Shown piece after piece: positions 6,949 through 14,889 of a DNA stretch of 16,716 nt. The DNA comes from Fimenecus sp051881415 (lineage in GTDB: Bacteria > Bacillota > Clostridia > Oscillospirales > Acutalibacteraceae). The translations under genes were made by a program, and so were the position numbers. Each line of letters opens with the position of its first letter. Within the stretch, counting starts at the first letter, position 1. The notes below the pieces were generated by a model. It had not been told where the DNA came from and searched no databases. It saw only the letters and a program-made list of their open reading frames with translations. The DNA is taken from contig JBJEPV010000022.1 of NCBI GenBank assembly GCA_051881415.1, positions 1 through 16,716 on the forward strand, written 5' to 3'.

Positions 6949-7002
6949 TAAATTCCGATGTAGAAAAAAACGGAAATCTCCCCGAAAATCCGCACATATC
7001 GG

Positions 7003-7031
7003 TTGAAAGTCTTTAAAAAAAATGCTAAAAT
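7003..7031 (+). promoter_or_regulatory. Promoter of the recJ-rel operon
   Basis: -35 TTGAAA (7003-7008), a 17-base spacer rich in A, and -10 TAAAAT (7026-7031) preceded by TGC, an extended -10. It faces away from the capD-like promoter, with 54 bases between the two -35 boxes. A short leader runs to the recJ start at 7074. Confidence 0.87.
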
Positions 7032-7073
7032 AACTCTATTATTCATTTTCGAGGACGGAAAGGGGGCGGCGAT

Positions 7074-9107
7074 ATGCGCCGTAAGCAATGGTGTTTGTCT
7101 GCGTGCGATAAAGATGCGGCGGCACAGCTTGCCGAAAGCAGCGGGCTGGACCCGTTTTTGGCATTGCTTTTAACCGCCCGCGGGCTGACCGATGCAGCCG
7201 AGGCGGAAGCGTTTCTGTCTGCGGAGATACAGGGATTTGACCCGTTCTCGCTTGCCGATATGGAAAAAGCGGTGGAGCGCATTGCCGTCGCAATGGAGAA
7301 TTTTGAACGCATTGCCGTTTTCGGCGATTATGATGCCGACGGCGTGACCTCGACGGCGCTTTTGTATTCGTATTTGGCATCGCAGGGGGCAAATGTCGAG
7401 TACCGCATTCCCGACCGTATGCGTGAGGGCTACGGCATTTCGTGTGCGGCGGTGCAGGAACTCGCCGCAAGCGGTGTCAGTTTGATTGTGACGGTGGACA
7501 ATGGCATTGCCGCCGTGCAAGAAGCCGCGCTTGCCAAAGAGCTCGGCGTGGATATGGTTATTACCGACCACCATACGCCCGGCGAACAGTTGCCCGATGC
7601 GGTGGCTGTCGTCAATCCGCACCGCAAAGACTGCCCGTCCGAATTTAAAGCGTTTGCAGGCGTGGGTGTGGCATTTCAACTCGTTTGTGCGTTGGAGGGC
7701 GACTGGGATTCGGTGTTGCATTCCTACGCCGATTTGCTTGCCATCGGGACGCTTGCCGATGTGGTGCCCTTAATCGGGGAAAACCGCGCGTTCGTGAAAA
7801 AAGGCATTCGTCGCATCAATGCCGGCGCACGCCCGGGTGTTGAGGCGTTAAAAGCCGTTTCAGGGATGGCAGACCGTCCTTTAACCGCCTCGAATGTGGC
7901 GTTCACCTTGGCACCGCGCATTAACGCCGCCGGCCGCATCGGCAGTGCCGAAACCGCGTTGCAACTGTTGCTTTGCGACAACGAGCAGGACGCGATAGAA
8001 CTTGCAAACGAAACGGATATTTTAAATAAACAGCGTCAGGCGATTGAAACGAAAATTTCCGCCGAGGCGATACAGCAAATCGAGGAGAATCCCGCAATCA
8101 AATATGCAAGCGTTTTGGTCGTATCGGGGGAGGGGTGGCACCCCGGCGTTATCGGGATTGTCGCCGCGCGTCTGACATCCAAATACGGCAAGCCCGCCGT
8201 GGTCATTGCCACCGACGGGGAGACGGGCAAGGGCTCTTGCCGCAGTATATCGGGCTTTTCCGTGTATGACGCGTTGCAATCGTGTGAAACGCTTTTGACG
8301 CATTTCGGCGGGCACCCGGGTGCGGCGGGCTTGGGCATTGCCACCGAAAACATTCCTGCGCTTCGAGACGCCTTGGACGCTTACGCCAAAACCGCCGGCT
8401 TACCGTTCGCACAAGTGCATTTGGATTGCAAGCTGAACCCCGCTTATATCAATCTGACCTTACTGAACAGTCTCTCGGCATTAGAGCCGTGCGGCTGTGA
8501 CAATCCCGTGCCGACCTTCGGGTTGTATAAACTGACTTTGTGCGCCGTCAAACCGGTCGGCGAGGGCAAGCATCTGCGCTTAACCTTCAAAAAAGGTGCA
8601 ACGGAACTTGCGGCAATGCTGTTTTCCACTTCGCTCGGCGAATTTCCGTATCGCATCGGCGACACAGTGGATTTGGCAGTGCAGATTGAAAAAAATGTGT
8701 TCCGCGGCGAGATAAAACCGTCCGTACATATTAAAGAAATGCGTTTTTCGGACACGGACGAGGAAAACTATTTGAAAAGTATGCGTCTGTACGAAAAATA
8801 CCGCCACGGCGATGCGCTGAATGAAAAAGAAATTTCGTTTTTAACGCCGTCGCGTGCGTTTTTGCTCGGCGTTTATAAATTTATGAAAACCGCGGGGAAA
8901 TTTCCGTTTGATATGGAAGTGTTCTGCAAGCGAAGCGGCTGTCCGTACAAAAACGCCGCAACGGCGGCAGTCAGTTTTGATGTGCTGACGGAACTGCAAC
9001 TGCTCACACAAGACGAAAACGGTGCATATCTTTATGCAGAATCCACGCAAAAAGCGGATTTGTCCGCGTCAAACATTCTCAAAACGCTGTCTGAGAAAGG
9101 AGCGTAA
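7074..9107 (+). CDS. recJ: Single-stranded-DNA-specific exonuclease RecJ
   Basis: 677 residues. A 5'-3' single-strand DNA exonuclease used in recombination repair, mismatch repair and rescue of stalled forks. The DHH phosphoesterase core is complete: VFGDYDADGVTS (82-93) with D85, D87 and D89, VTVDNG (139-144) with D142, and ITDHHTPG (163-170) with D165-H166-H167, all metal-binding. RINAAGRIGSAETA (282-295) and the DHHA1-domain block FGGHPGAAGLGI (411-422) follow. Residues about 440-560 fit the OB-fold domain, and the last 110 or so residues match the variable C-terminal extension of Firmicutes RecJ. AAAGGGGG (7059-7066) lies seven bases before the ATG. First gene of the operon, three bases before rel; the apt gene often found between them is absent. 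Confidence 0.97.
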   Translation: MRRKQWCLSACDKDAAAQLAESSGLDPFLALLLTARGLTDAAEAEAFLSAEIQGFDPFSLADMEKAVERIAVAMENFERIAVFGDYDADGVTSTALLYSYLASQGANVEYRIPDRMREGYGISCAAVQELAASGVSLIVTVDNGIAAVQEAALAKELGVDMVITDHHTPGEQLPDAVAVVNPHRKDCPSEFKAFAGVGVAFQLVCALEGDWDSVLHSYADLLAIGTLADVVPLIGENRAFVKKGIRRINAGARPGVEALKAVSGMADRPLTASNVAFTLAPRINAAGRIGSAETALQLLLCDNEQDAIELANETDILNKQRQAIETKISAEAIQQIEENPAIKYASVLVVSGEGWHPGVIGIVAARLTSKYGKPAVVIATDGETGKGSCRSISGFSVYDALQSCETLLTHFGGHPGAAGLGIATENIPALRDALDAYAKTAGLPFAQVHLDCKLNPAYINLTLLNSLSALEPCGCDNPVPTFGLYKLTLCAVKPVGEGKHLRLTFKKGATELAAMLFSTSLGEFPYRIGDTVDLAVQIEKNVFRGEIKPSVHIKEMRFSDTDEENYLKSMRLYEKYRHGDALNEKEISFLTPSRAFLLGVYKFMKTAGKFPFDMEVFCKRSGCPYKNAATAAVSFDVLTELQLLTQDENGAYLYAESTQKADLSASNILKTLSEKGA

Positions 9108-9110
9108 CCG

Positions 9111-11300
9111 ATGGAAGAGAAGGAATTAACCCCCAAAGAAGAATACGCCCTTTTAAAAGAGCGGTTGCAAAAAGAAAAAAGCTTTACAAAAGCCGAAATT
9201 GCCGAAATCGACAAGGCGTATGCCCTTGCCGAGGAGGTACACAGCGCCCAACTGCGCTATTCGGGGCAACCGTATATCATTCACCCGATTGCCGTCGCCA
9301 ACATTTTGGTGGATTTCGGTATGGACGCGCAGTCGATTGAGGCGGCGCTGTTGCACGACACGGTGGAGGATACCGACGTCACCTTAGAGCAGTTAAAACG
9401 CGAATTCGGCGACGAGGTCGCCGCGCTTGTGGACGGTGTAACCAAACTCGGCAAAGTGCCGCTTGCCACCAAAGAGGAATTTCAGGCGGAAAATATCCGC
9501 AAAATGCTGCTCGCAATGTATCAGGATATTCGCGTCATCATCATCAAACTTGCCGACCGCCTGCACAATATGCGTACATTGGATTATATGGCGCCGCAGA
9601 AAAAGCGCGACATTGCGCTCGAAACCTTGGAAATTTACGCGCCGATTGCGCACCGTCTCGGTATCCGCGCCGCCAAAGAGGAACTCGAAGATTTGGCAAT
9701 CCGATTTTTAGACCCGATTGCCTATGCCGATATTGAAAAATCTCTCGACCAAATGACGAAATCGCGCCTCGAATTTTTGGAGGAGACGAAAGAAAAAATC
9801 CGTGAGCGCATCTCAACTGTCGTGAAAAATCCGCAGATTGACGGGCGCATCAAAAGCGTCCACGGCATATACCGCAAAATGTATATGCAAAACAAGAATT
9901 TTGACCAGATTTACGATATTTACGCCATCCGCATTATTGTGGACAGCGTGATTGACTGCTACAACTGCTTGGGTGTTATTCACGATATGTTCCGCCCCAT
10001 GCCCGGGCGGTTTAAGGACTATATTTCCACCCCGAAGCCGAATATGTATCAATCCTTGCACACCACGGTCTTGGGGCGCGACGGCATTCCGTTTGAAGTG
10101 CAAATCCGCACTTGGGAAATGCACCGCACCGCGGAATTCGGTATCGCGGCGCATTGGAAATACAAATTGGGCTTAAAAGGCAAATCCAATTTGGACGAGC
10201 GCCTTGCGTGGATTCGCCAAATGCTCGACGACCAAAAAGAGTCGGGCGATGTGCAGGAATTGGTGCGCGCGATTAAGAGTGACTTAATTCCCGAAGATGT
10301 GTTCGTCTTTACCCCGCGCGGCGATGTAATAAATTTGCCCAGCGGCGCCACGGTTATTGACTTTGCCTATGCCATTCACACCGCCGTCGGCAACAAAATG
10401 GTCGGCGCAAAGGTGGACGGGCGCATTGTGCCGATTGATTATCAGGTCAAAACCGGCGAAATCGTCGAGGTACTGACCTCGTCACAGCAGGGCAAAGGCC
10501 CTTCGCGCGATTGGCTGTCGATTGCCAAAACCAGCTCCGCGCGCAACAAAATCCGTTCGTGGTTTAAAAACGAAAAGCGCGACGAAAATATCGTTGAGGG
10601 CAAAGCGGAGGTCGAACGCGAATTCCGCCGCAACTATATCCGTTTGGACGAGGAGCAGTACGAACAATTCATCAAGAATTTGGCAACGCGCCAGCATTTT
10701 GACAATGTGGACGATTTCTATGCCGCGATTGGTTTCGGCGGCGTTTCGGTCATTCGCTTAATGCCCTATATCAAAGAGGAATACAATAAAAATTATCGTG
10801 CGCAGGAGCCGGCAGAACTGCCGACCGAGGTCAAAACCGCTCGCCCGAAGGGCAAGGACGGTGTAACGGTTGAGGGCGTGGACAATGTGCTGATTAAATT
10901 TTCCCGTTGCTGTAATCCGTTGCCTGGCGACAACATCATCGGCTTTATTACCCGCGGGCACGGCATTTCCGTGCACAAGCGCGACTGCCCGAATGTGCCC
11001 GCCGATTTGCACAACTGCCAAGAACCCGAACGCTGGGTGCGTGTGACCTGGAATAACGATGTGAAAAAGGAATTCAAGGCGTCACTGCAAATTACCGCGC
11101 TGTCGCGTATCGGCTTAATGGCAGATATTTCCGTACAACTTGCGAATATGCGCGTGAATATCAACGAGATTTCCACGCGCGACGCAAAAGACGGCAGAAG
11201 CACCATTTATATGACCATTACCGTCAGCAATGTCGACCACCTGAAAAATGTGATTTCGCGCATTGAAAAGGTCGACGGCGTGCTGAGTGTGGAGAGGTAA
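9111..11300 (+). CDS. rel: Bifunctional (p)ppGpp synthetase/hydrolase, RelA/SpoT (Rel) family
   Basis: 729 residues, the usual length for Gram-positive Rel. Makes and breaks the alarmone (p)ppGpp in the stringent response. The HD hydrolase domain is intact: H58, H82-D83, E86-D87, and ADRLHN (148-153) with D149 and N153. The synthetase domain has YAIRII (271-276), RFKDYISTPKPNMYQSLHTT (300-319) and EVQIRTWEMHRTAEFGIAAH (329-348). The RFKD tetrad is the RxKD form tied to bifunctional enzymes rather than the synthetase-only ExDD form. A TGS domain runs from about 396 to 456, a conserved CC-containing zinc-finger-like region contains FSRCCNPLPGD (near 600), and an ACT domain occupies the last 75 or so residues. 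AAAGGAG (9096-9102), inside the end of recJ, lies eight bases before the ATG, so translation is probably coupled. Confidence 0.97.
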   Translation: MEEKELTPKEEYALLKERLQKEKSFTKAEIAEIDKAYALAEEVHSAQLRYSGQPYIIHPIAVANILVDFGMDAQSIEAALLHDTVEDTDVTLEQLKREFGDEVAALVDGVTKLGKVPLATKEEFQAENIRKMLLAMYQDIRVIIIKLADRLHNMRTLDYMAPQKKRDIALETLEIYAPIAHRLGIRAAKEELEDLAIRFLDPIAYADIEKSLDQMTKSRLEFLEETKEKIRERISTVVKNPQIDGRIKSVHGIYRKMYMQNKNFDQIYDIYAIRIIVDSVIDCYNCLGVIHDMFRPMPGRFKDYISTPKPNMYQSLHTTVLGRDGIPFEVQIRTWEMHRTAEFGIAAHWKYKLGLKGKSNLDERLAWIRQMLDDQKESGDVQELVRAIKSDLIPEDVFVFTPRGDVINLPSGATVIDFAYAIHTAVGNKMVGAKVDGRIVPIDYQVKTGEIVEVLTSSQQGKGPSRDWLSIAKTSSARNKIRSWFKNEKRDENIVEGKAEVEREFRRNYIRLDEEQYEQFIKNLATRQHFDNVDDFYAAIGFGGVSVIRLMPYIKEEYNKNYRAQEPAELPTEVKTARPKGKDGVTVEGVDNVLIKFSRCCNPLPGDNIIGFITRGHGISVHKRDCPNVPADLHNCQEPERWVRVTWNNDVKKEFKASLQITALSRIGLMADISVQLANMRVNINEISTRDAKDGRSTIYMTITVSNVDHLKNVISRIEKVDGVLSVER

Positions 11301-11305
11301 AGCAG

Positions 11306-11764
11306 ATGAAAGCAGTTATACAACGCGTGAAACACGCCCAGGTGTCCGTCGACGGCGAAACCGTCGGCAAGGTGGGCGAGGGCTATATGATTTTGGTCGG
11401 CGTGCAGGCAGGCGACACCGATTCGGACGCCGAAATTTTGGCGCGCAAAACCGCCAATTTGCGGGTGTTCACCGATGAAAACGAGAAAATGAACCGTTCG
11501 GTTTTGGATGTGGACGGCGAAATTTTGGCAATTTCGCAGTTCACCCTTTGCGCCGATGTCAAAAAAGGCAACCGCCCGTCGTTCATCGGCGCGGCAGAGC
11601 CCTGTGAAGCCGACAGACTTTACAATCTGTATTGCGACGAACTTCTGAAAAACGGCGTGCGCAAGGTCGAAAAAGGCGTGTTCGGCGCGCATATGGAAGT
11701 CGAACTGTTGAACAACGGCCCCGTCACGATTTTGTATGATACCGAAATTTGGAGAGGAAAATAA
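11306..11764 (+). CDS. dtd: D-aminoacyl-tRNA deacylase
   Basis: 152 residues, typical of DTD. Hydrolyses the ester bond of D-aminoacyl-tRNAs (and glycine mischarged on tRNA-Ala), freeing tRNA for correct charging in the cytoplasm. Both active-site motifs are present: SQFTL at 77-81, here followed by CAD, and NGPVT at 137-141, the pair that forms the chiral pocket at the dimer interface. MKAVIQRV at the N-terminus and KGNRPSF at 87-93 are also family blocks. GGAGAGG (11291-11297), lying in the last codons of rel, is eight bases before the ATG. Five bases separate it from the rel stop, a conserved neighbour in Firmicutes. Confidence 0.97.
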   Translation: MKAVIQRVKHAQVSVDGETVGKVGEGYMILVGVQAGDTDSDAEILARKTANLRVFTDENEKMNRSVLDVDGEILAISQFTLCADVKKGNRPSFIGAAEPCEADRLYNLYCDELLKNGVRKVEKGVFGAHMEVELLNNGPVTILYDTEIWRGK

Positions 11765-11768
11765 GTAG

Positions 11769-12410
11769 ATGGCAGTTACCGTTCAATCCCTGCCGCAAGG
11801 ACCGATTGCGGCGAATACACATATTGTAACCGACACCGCCACGGGCAAAATCGCCGTGGTGGACGCGGGCGACTGCACCGACGAACTGCTATCCATGCTG
11901 TCGGGCGGCACGGTCGAATATATTTTGCTGACGCACGGCCATTTTGACCATATTTTGGGCGTGGCGAAATTAAAACAGCATTTCCCAAACGCGCAAATCT
12001 GCGTGCACGCGCTCGACGCGGACTGTTTGACCGATGAGGAAAAAAGCCTTTGCTCTTGGGAGTGCGCAGGGCAGCAAACGATGGTGCAACCCGACCGCCT
12101 GTTACAAGACGGCGACAAAATTACATTCGGAGAAACCGCCTTTACCGTGTTACACACGCCCGGTCACACCAAAGGCGGCGTTTGCTATGCGGATTTTGAA
12201 AACCGAAATCTGTTTACGGGCGACACGCTGTTTTGCCTGACGGCAGGGCGCACGGATTTCCCCGGCGGCAGTGACGAGGATTTGCTCGCGTCACTCATTC
12301 GCTTAAAAAATCTGGACGGCGACTTTACCGTCTACACAGGGCACAACCGCGCCACCACGCTCGACTATGAGCGCACACACAATTGGTATATGCGGAGAAT
12401 CGGACAATGA
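11769..12410 (+). CDS. MBL-fold metallohydrolase, glyoxalase II-like
   Basis: 213 residues. A zinc-dependent metallo-beta-lactamase-fold hydrolase resembling hydroxyacylglutathione hydrolase; the true substrate in glutathione-poor Clostridia is unknown and may be another thioester. Metal ligands are all visible: THGHFDH at 55-61 (H56, H58, D60, H61), H133 in HTPGHTKGG, D152 in FTGDTLF, and H192 in YTGHN. Length is normal for the small bacterial form without a substrate-binding C-terminal extension. GGAGAGG (11751-11757) in the end of dtd is 11 bases before the ATG. The stop overlaps the hemZ start (ATGA), implying coupled translation. The same gene follows dtd in many Clostridia. Confidence 0.9.
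   Translation: MAVTVQSLPQGPIAANTHIVTDTATGKIAVVDAGDCTDELLSMLSGGTVEYILLTHGHFDHILGVAKLKQHFPNAQICVHALDADCLTDEEKSLCSWECAGQQTMVQPDRLLQDGDKITFGETAFTVLHTPGHTKGGVCYADFENRNLFTGDTLFCLTAGRTDFPGGSDEDLLASLIRLKNLDGDFTVYTGHNRATTLDYERTHNWYMRRIGQ
12394..12397 (+). promoter_or_regulatory. Ribosome binding site that sets the hemZ start
   Basis: GGAG lies nine bases before the ATG at 12407. The longer reading frame from 12383 has no site upstream and would overlap the MBL gene by 28 bases, so 12407 is preferred. Confidence 0.7.
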
Positions 12411-13867
12411 TTTTAGAAGTTTTGGGGAATACCTATCAATATGAACTTGAAAAATTGACGCGCGTGTTTTTCCCAAATGAAAAAATCCGCGTCGTTTTTA
12501 CACAAGGCGCACATCCCGCAGACGAAACGGTATGCACCGCGCAAATCGAAGCGGACACGGCGAGCGTTTCCATACAAATCGACGGGCAAAATTGGTGTAA
12601 AGCCAAAAACCTTGCCAAAGAGGATGACCGCGAGCTGCAACTTGCAACGCTTTTGTTTTGCGGGTTGCGAGACCTGACGGGGTACACCCCGCAATGGGGG
12701 CTGTTGACGGGAATTCGCCCGTCCAAATTGCTCCTTACCCTGCAAGCGGAAATGGGGGAAGCGGCGGCGCGCGAATATTTTACCGACCGCTTTTTTGTGT
12801 CGCCGCAAAAAACGGCACTTACAGAAAGCGTCGCCGCGCGCGAAACGGCAATCATCGAATATTCCCGCCCCGATTCTTGCAGTTTGTATGTTTCCATACC
12901 GTTTTGCCCCACGCGGTGCAGTTACTGTTCGTTTGTGTCGCACGCCATGACAAGCGACACCGCCAAGAAATTGGTACCCGAGTATGTGCGGCTGTTGTGT
13001 GAAGAAATCAAACAGACGGGCGCGTATGCCAAACAGTTGGGGCTGCATCTTGAAAGCGTATATTTCGGCGGCGGCACGCCCACAACGCTGTCCGCAGACG
13101 AGTTGCGCCGCTTGCTTGCGGCGGTGGGGGAATCGTTCGATTTGTCTTCCGTGCGCGAATACACCGTCGAGGCGGGCAGGCCCGATACGATTACCCACGA
13201 AAAACTCGACGCGCTAAACGCGGGCGGGGTTACGCGCATCAGCATCAATCCCCAAACCTTTAACGACGCGGTGTTGCGCGAAATCGGCAGAAAGCACACC
13301 GCCGCCTTGACCGAAGAAAAATTTTACGAGGCGCGAGCGGCGGGTTTCCGAAATATCAATATGGATTTTATTGCAGGGCTGCCGACCGATACGGTTCCGT
13401 CCTTTTGCAGTTCCATTGACAAGGCGTTAACCTTGACACCTGAAAATATCACCGTGCATACGCTGTCTGTAAAACGCGCGTCCAACCTCGGCACGCAAAA
13501 CACGCAAATCGAGCGCGCCGCAGGCAAGGCGGCGGACGAAATGCTCCGCTACGCCTATCAAAGCCTGACGGCGGCGGGGTATAATCCGTATTATATGTAC
13601 CGCCAGTCGAAAACGCTCGGCAATCTCGAAAACACGGGCTATGCAAAACCGGGATTTGCATGTATCTATAACATTTTTATGATGGAAGAATGCCACACCG
13701 TGTTTGCGGTGGGCGCGGGCGCAGTCACCAAATTAAAAGCGCCCCACGGCAAAGAGATTGAACGCATATTTAACTACAAATATCCATATGAATATATTTC
13801 AGGGTTTGCGGAAATTGAAAAACGCAAGGCGGCCGTCTTGCCGTTTTATGAGAAATACGGTATCTGA
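12407..13867 (+). CDS. hemZ: Coproporphyrinogen dehydrogenase HemZ-type radical SAM protein
   Basis: 486 residues from the ATG that overlaps the preceding stop. A radical SAM enzyme of the oxygen-independent coproporphyrinogen III oxidase family, HemZ branch. The N-terminal 155 residues form the HemZ-specific region, with WGLLTGIRPSKLL (97-109). The 4Fe-4S/SAM motif is SIPFCPTRCSYCSF (163-176), with C167, C171 and C174 in CxxxCxxC spacing. GGGTPTTLSADEL (221-233) and RISINPQTFN (277-286) are typical of the HemN/HemW/HemZ superfamily. Role: decarboxylation of coproporphyrinogen III in tetrapyrrole synthesis is the family name's claim; whether this protein makes haem here is not shown, since no other haem gene is in the window. 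It sits in its usual place downstream of rel-dtd-MBL. A 15-base gap separates it from the kinase gene. Confidence 0.88.
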   Translation: MILEVLGNTYQYELEKLTRVFFPNEKIRVVFTQGAHPADETVCTAQIEADTASVSIQIDGQNWCKAKNLAKEDDRELQLATLLFCGLRDLTGYTPQWGLLTGIRPSKLLLTLQAEMGEAAAREYFTDRFFVSPQKTALTESVAARETAIIEYSRPDSCSLYVSIPFCPTRCSYCSFVSHAMTSDTAKKLVPEYVRLLCEEIKQTGAYAKQLGLHLESVYFGGGTPTTLSADELRRLLAAVGESFDLSSVREYTVEAGRPDTITHEKLDALNAGGVTRISINPQTFNDAVLREIGRKHTAALTEEKFYEARAAGFRNINMDFIAGLPTDTVPSFCSSIDKALTLTPENITVHTLSVKRASNLGTQNTQIERAAGKAADEMLRYAYQSLTAAGYNPYYMYRQSKTLGNLENTGYAKPGFACIYNIFMMEECHTVFAVGAGAVTKLKAPHGKEIERIFNYKYPYEYISGFAEIEKRKAAVLPFYEKYGI

Positions 13868-13882
13868 AAAGCAGGTGACAGT

Positions 13883-14824
13883 ATGTCGAATATCAACAAT
13901 TATTTGGAATATATCAACGATTTGGCGGCGAACGACCCCGCAGAGCTTGTGCGCCGCAGTGAAACGCGGTTTGACAATATCTTAAACGACATCACCGCGC
14001 GCATTGCAGGCGATGACGGGCGCGAAATCGTGATGCTCGCGGGGCCTTCCGCCTCAGGAAAAACCACTACCGCCAACAAAATCGCACAAAAGTGTATTGC
14101 ACGCGGTATGCAGACCTATGTGGTGTCGCTCGACGATTTTTATTTGGACCGCGACAAAATCCCGTGTGATGCAAGCGGCAAACCCGATTTTGAAACCGTG
14201 TATGCGCTCGATTTGCCGAAATTTTCGGAAACCATACGGTTGCTGTTGTCGGGTGCGGCAACCGATTTGCCGATTTTCGATTTCACCACGGGCAAGCGAA
14301 GCGACGAGGTGCGCACCGTAACCCTCGGTGAGCAGGACGCCGTGGTGGTCGAGGGCTTGCACGCTTTAAATCCGCTGATTACCGACGCTCTGCCGCAGAA
14401 AAATCTGTTAAAAATCTATATCAGCGTGTCTTCCCGCATATACAATGAAAAAGGGAAAATTATCTTAAACAAACGCAATCTGCGTTTTTTGCGCCGTATG
14501 ACGCGCGACTATCTGTTCCGCGCAAGCTCGGTGGAAAATACCTATAATTTGTGGGAAAGTGTGCGCAACGGGGAGGACAAATACCTGTTCCCGTACCGCG
14601 ACTGTGCTGATGTGAAAATCAATTCCGTGCATTTAAGCGCGCCGTGCGTATTCCGCGACACCTGCTTAAATATGCTCGAGGGCGCCGACCTTTCGGGTAA
14701 GCAGAAAAAAGATGCCGAAGAATTGGCGGCGGCACTCAGGCTTTTTGTGCCGATTTCTCCGTCGCTTATCCCCGAAACCTCTTTGTTGCGCGAATTTTTA
14801 GGAAAACAGGGCTTGCCGGATTGA
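13883..14824 (+). CDS. Uridine kinase-like nucleoside kinase (PRK/URK family)
   Basis: 313 residues. A P-loop kinase of the phosphoribulokinase/uridine kinase family, likely phosphorylating a nucleoside such as uridine or cytidine with a nucleoside triphosphate. The Walker A motif is GPSASGKT (54-61). SLDDFYLDR (82-90) is the conserved segment that follows it in uridine kinases. DFETVYALD (102-110) and VVVEGLHALNP (154-164) correspond to the substrate-binding and Walker B-like blocks. The first 45 residues are helical and not part of the kinase fold. Clostridial homologues often carry an N-terminal TGS-type domain of about 200 residues; here it is absent. AGGTGA (13873-13878) lies four bases before the ATG. 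The stop codon is overlapped by the -35 box of a promoter for the next gene. The exact substrate is uncertain. Confidence 0.85.
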   Translation: MSNINNYLEYINDLAANDPAELVRRSETRFDNILNDITARIAGDDGREIVMLAGPSASGKTTTANKIAQKCIARGMQTYVVSLDDFYLDRDKIPCDASGKPDFETVYALDLPKFSETIRLLLSGAATDLPIFDFTTGKRSDEVRTVTLGEQDAVVVEGLHALNPLITDALPQKNLLKIYISVSSRIYNEKGKIILNKRNLRFLRRMTRDYLFRASSVENTYNLWESVRNGEDKYLFPYRDCADVKINSVHLSAPCVFRDTCLNMLEGADLSGKQKKDAEELAAALRLFVPISPSLIPETSLLREFLGKQGLPD

Positions 14825-14849
14825 CACAGGCGGCATTCAATGGTATTCT
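14821..14849 (+). promoter_or_regulatory. Internal promoter for the SpoVB-like flippase gene
   Basis: -35 TTGACA (14821-14826, perfect), a 17-base spacer, and -10 TATTCT (14844-14849) preceded by TGG, an extended -10. The -35 box overlaps the TGA stop of the kinase gene (14822-14824). It predicts transcription from about 14856. Confidence 0.65.
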
Positions 14850-14854
14850 GTATC

Positions 14855-14871
14855 TCGCCGTGTAACGGCGA
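14855..14871 (+). promoter_or_regulatory. Hairpin between promoter and ribosome binding site
   Basis: TCGCCGT (14855-14861) and ACGGCGA (14865-14871) form a perfect 7-bp stem with a GTA loop, ending three bases before the GGGAG site. If the upstream promoter is used, this hairpin would be at the very 5' end of the transcript, where such structures can stabilise mRNA or tune ribosome access (inference). There is no T-tract, so it is not a terminator. Confidence 0.5.
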
Positions 14872-14889
14872 AAGGGAGTGACACTTGTT

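Noticed and set aside
12383..12406. Upstream extension of hemZ
   Set aside because: No ribosome site, and it would overlap the MBL gene by 28 bases; GGAG and the ATGA overlap support 12407.
12413..13198. 261-codon frame antisense to hemZ
   Set aside because: The sense strand has clear radical SAM motifs; the antisense product is rich in Arg, Cys and Phe with no motif, as expected for a shadow.
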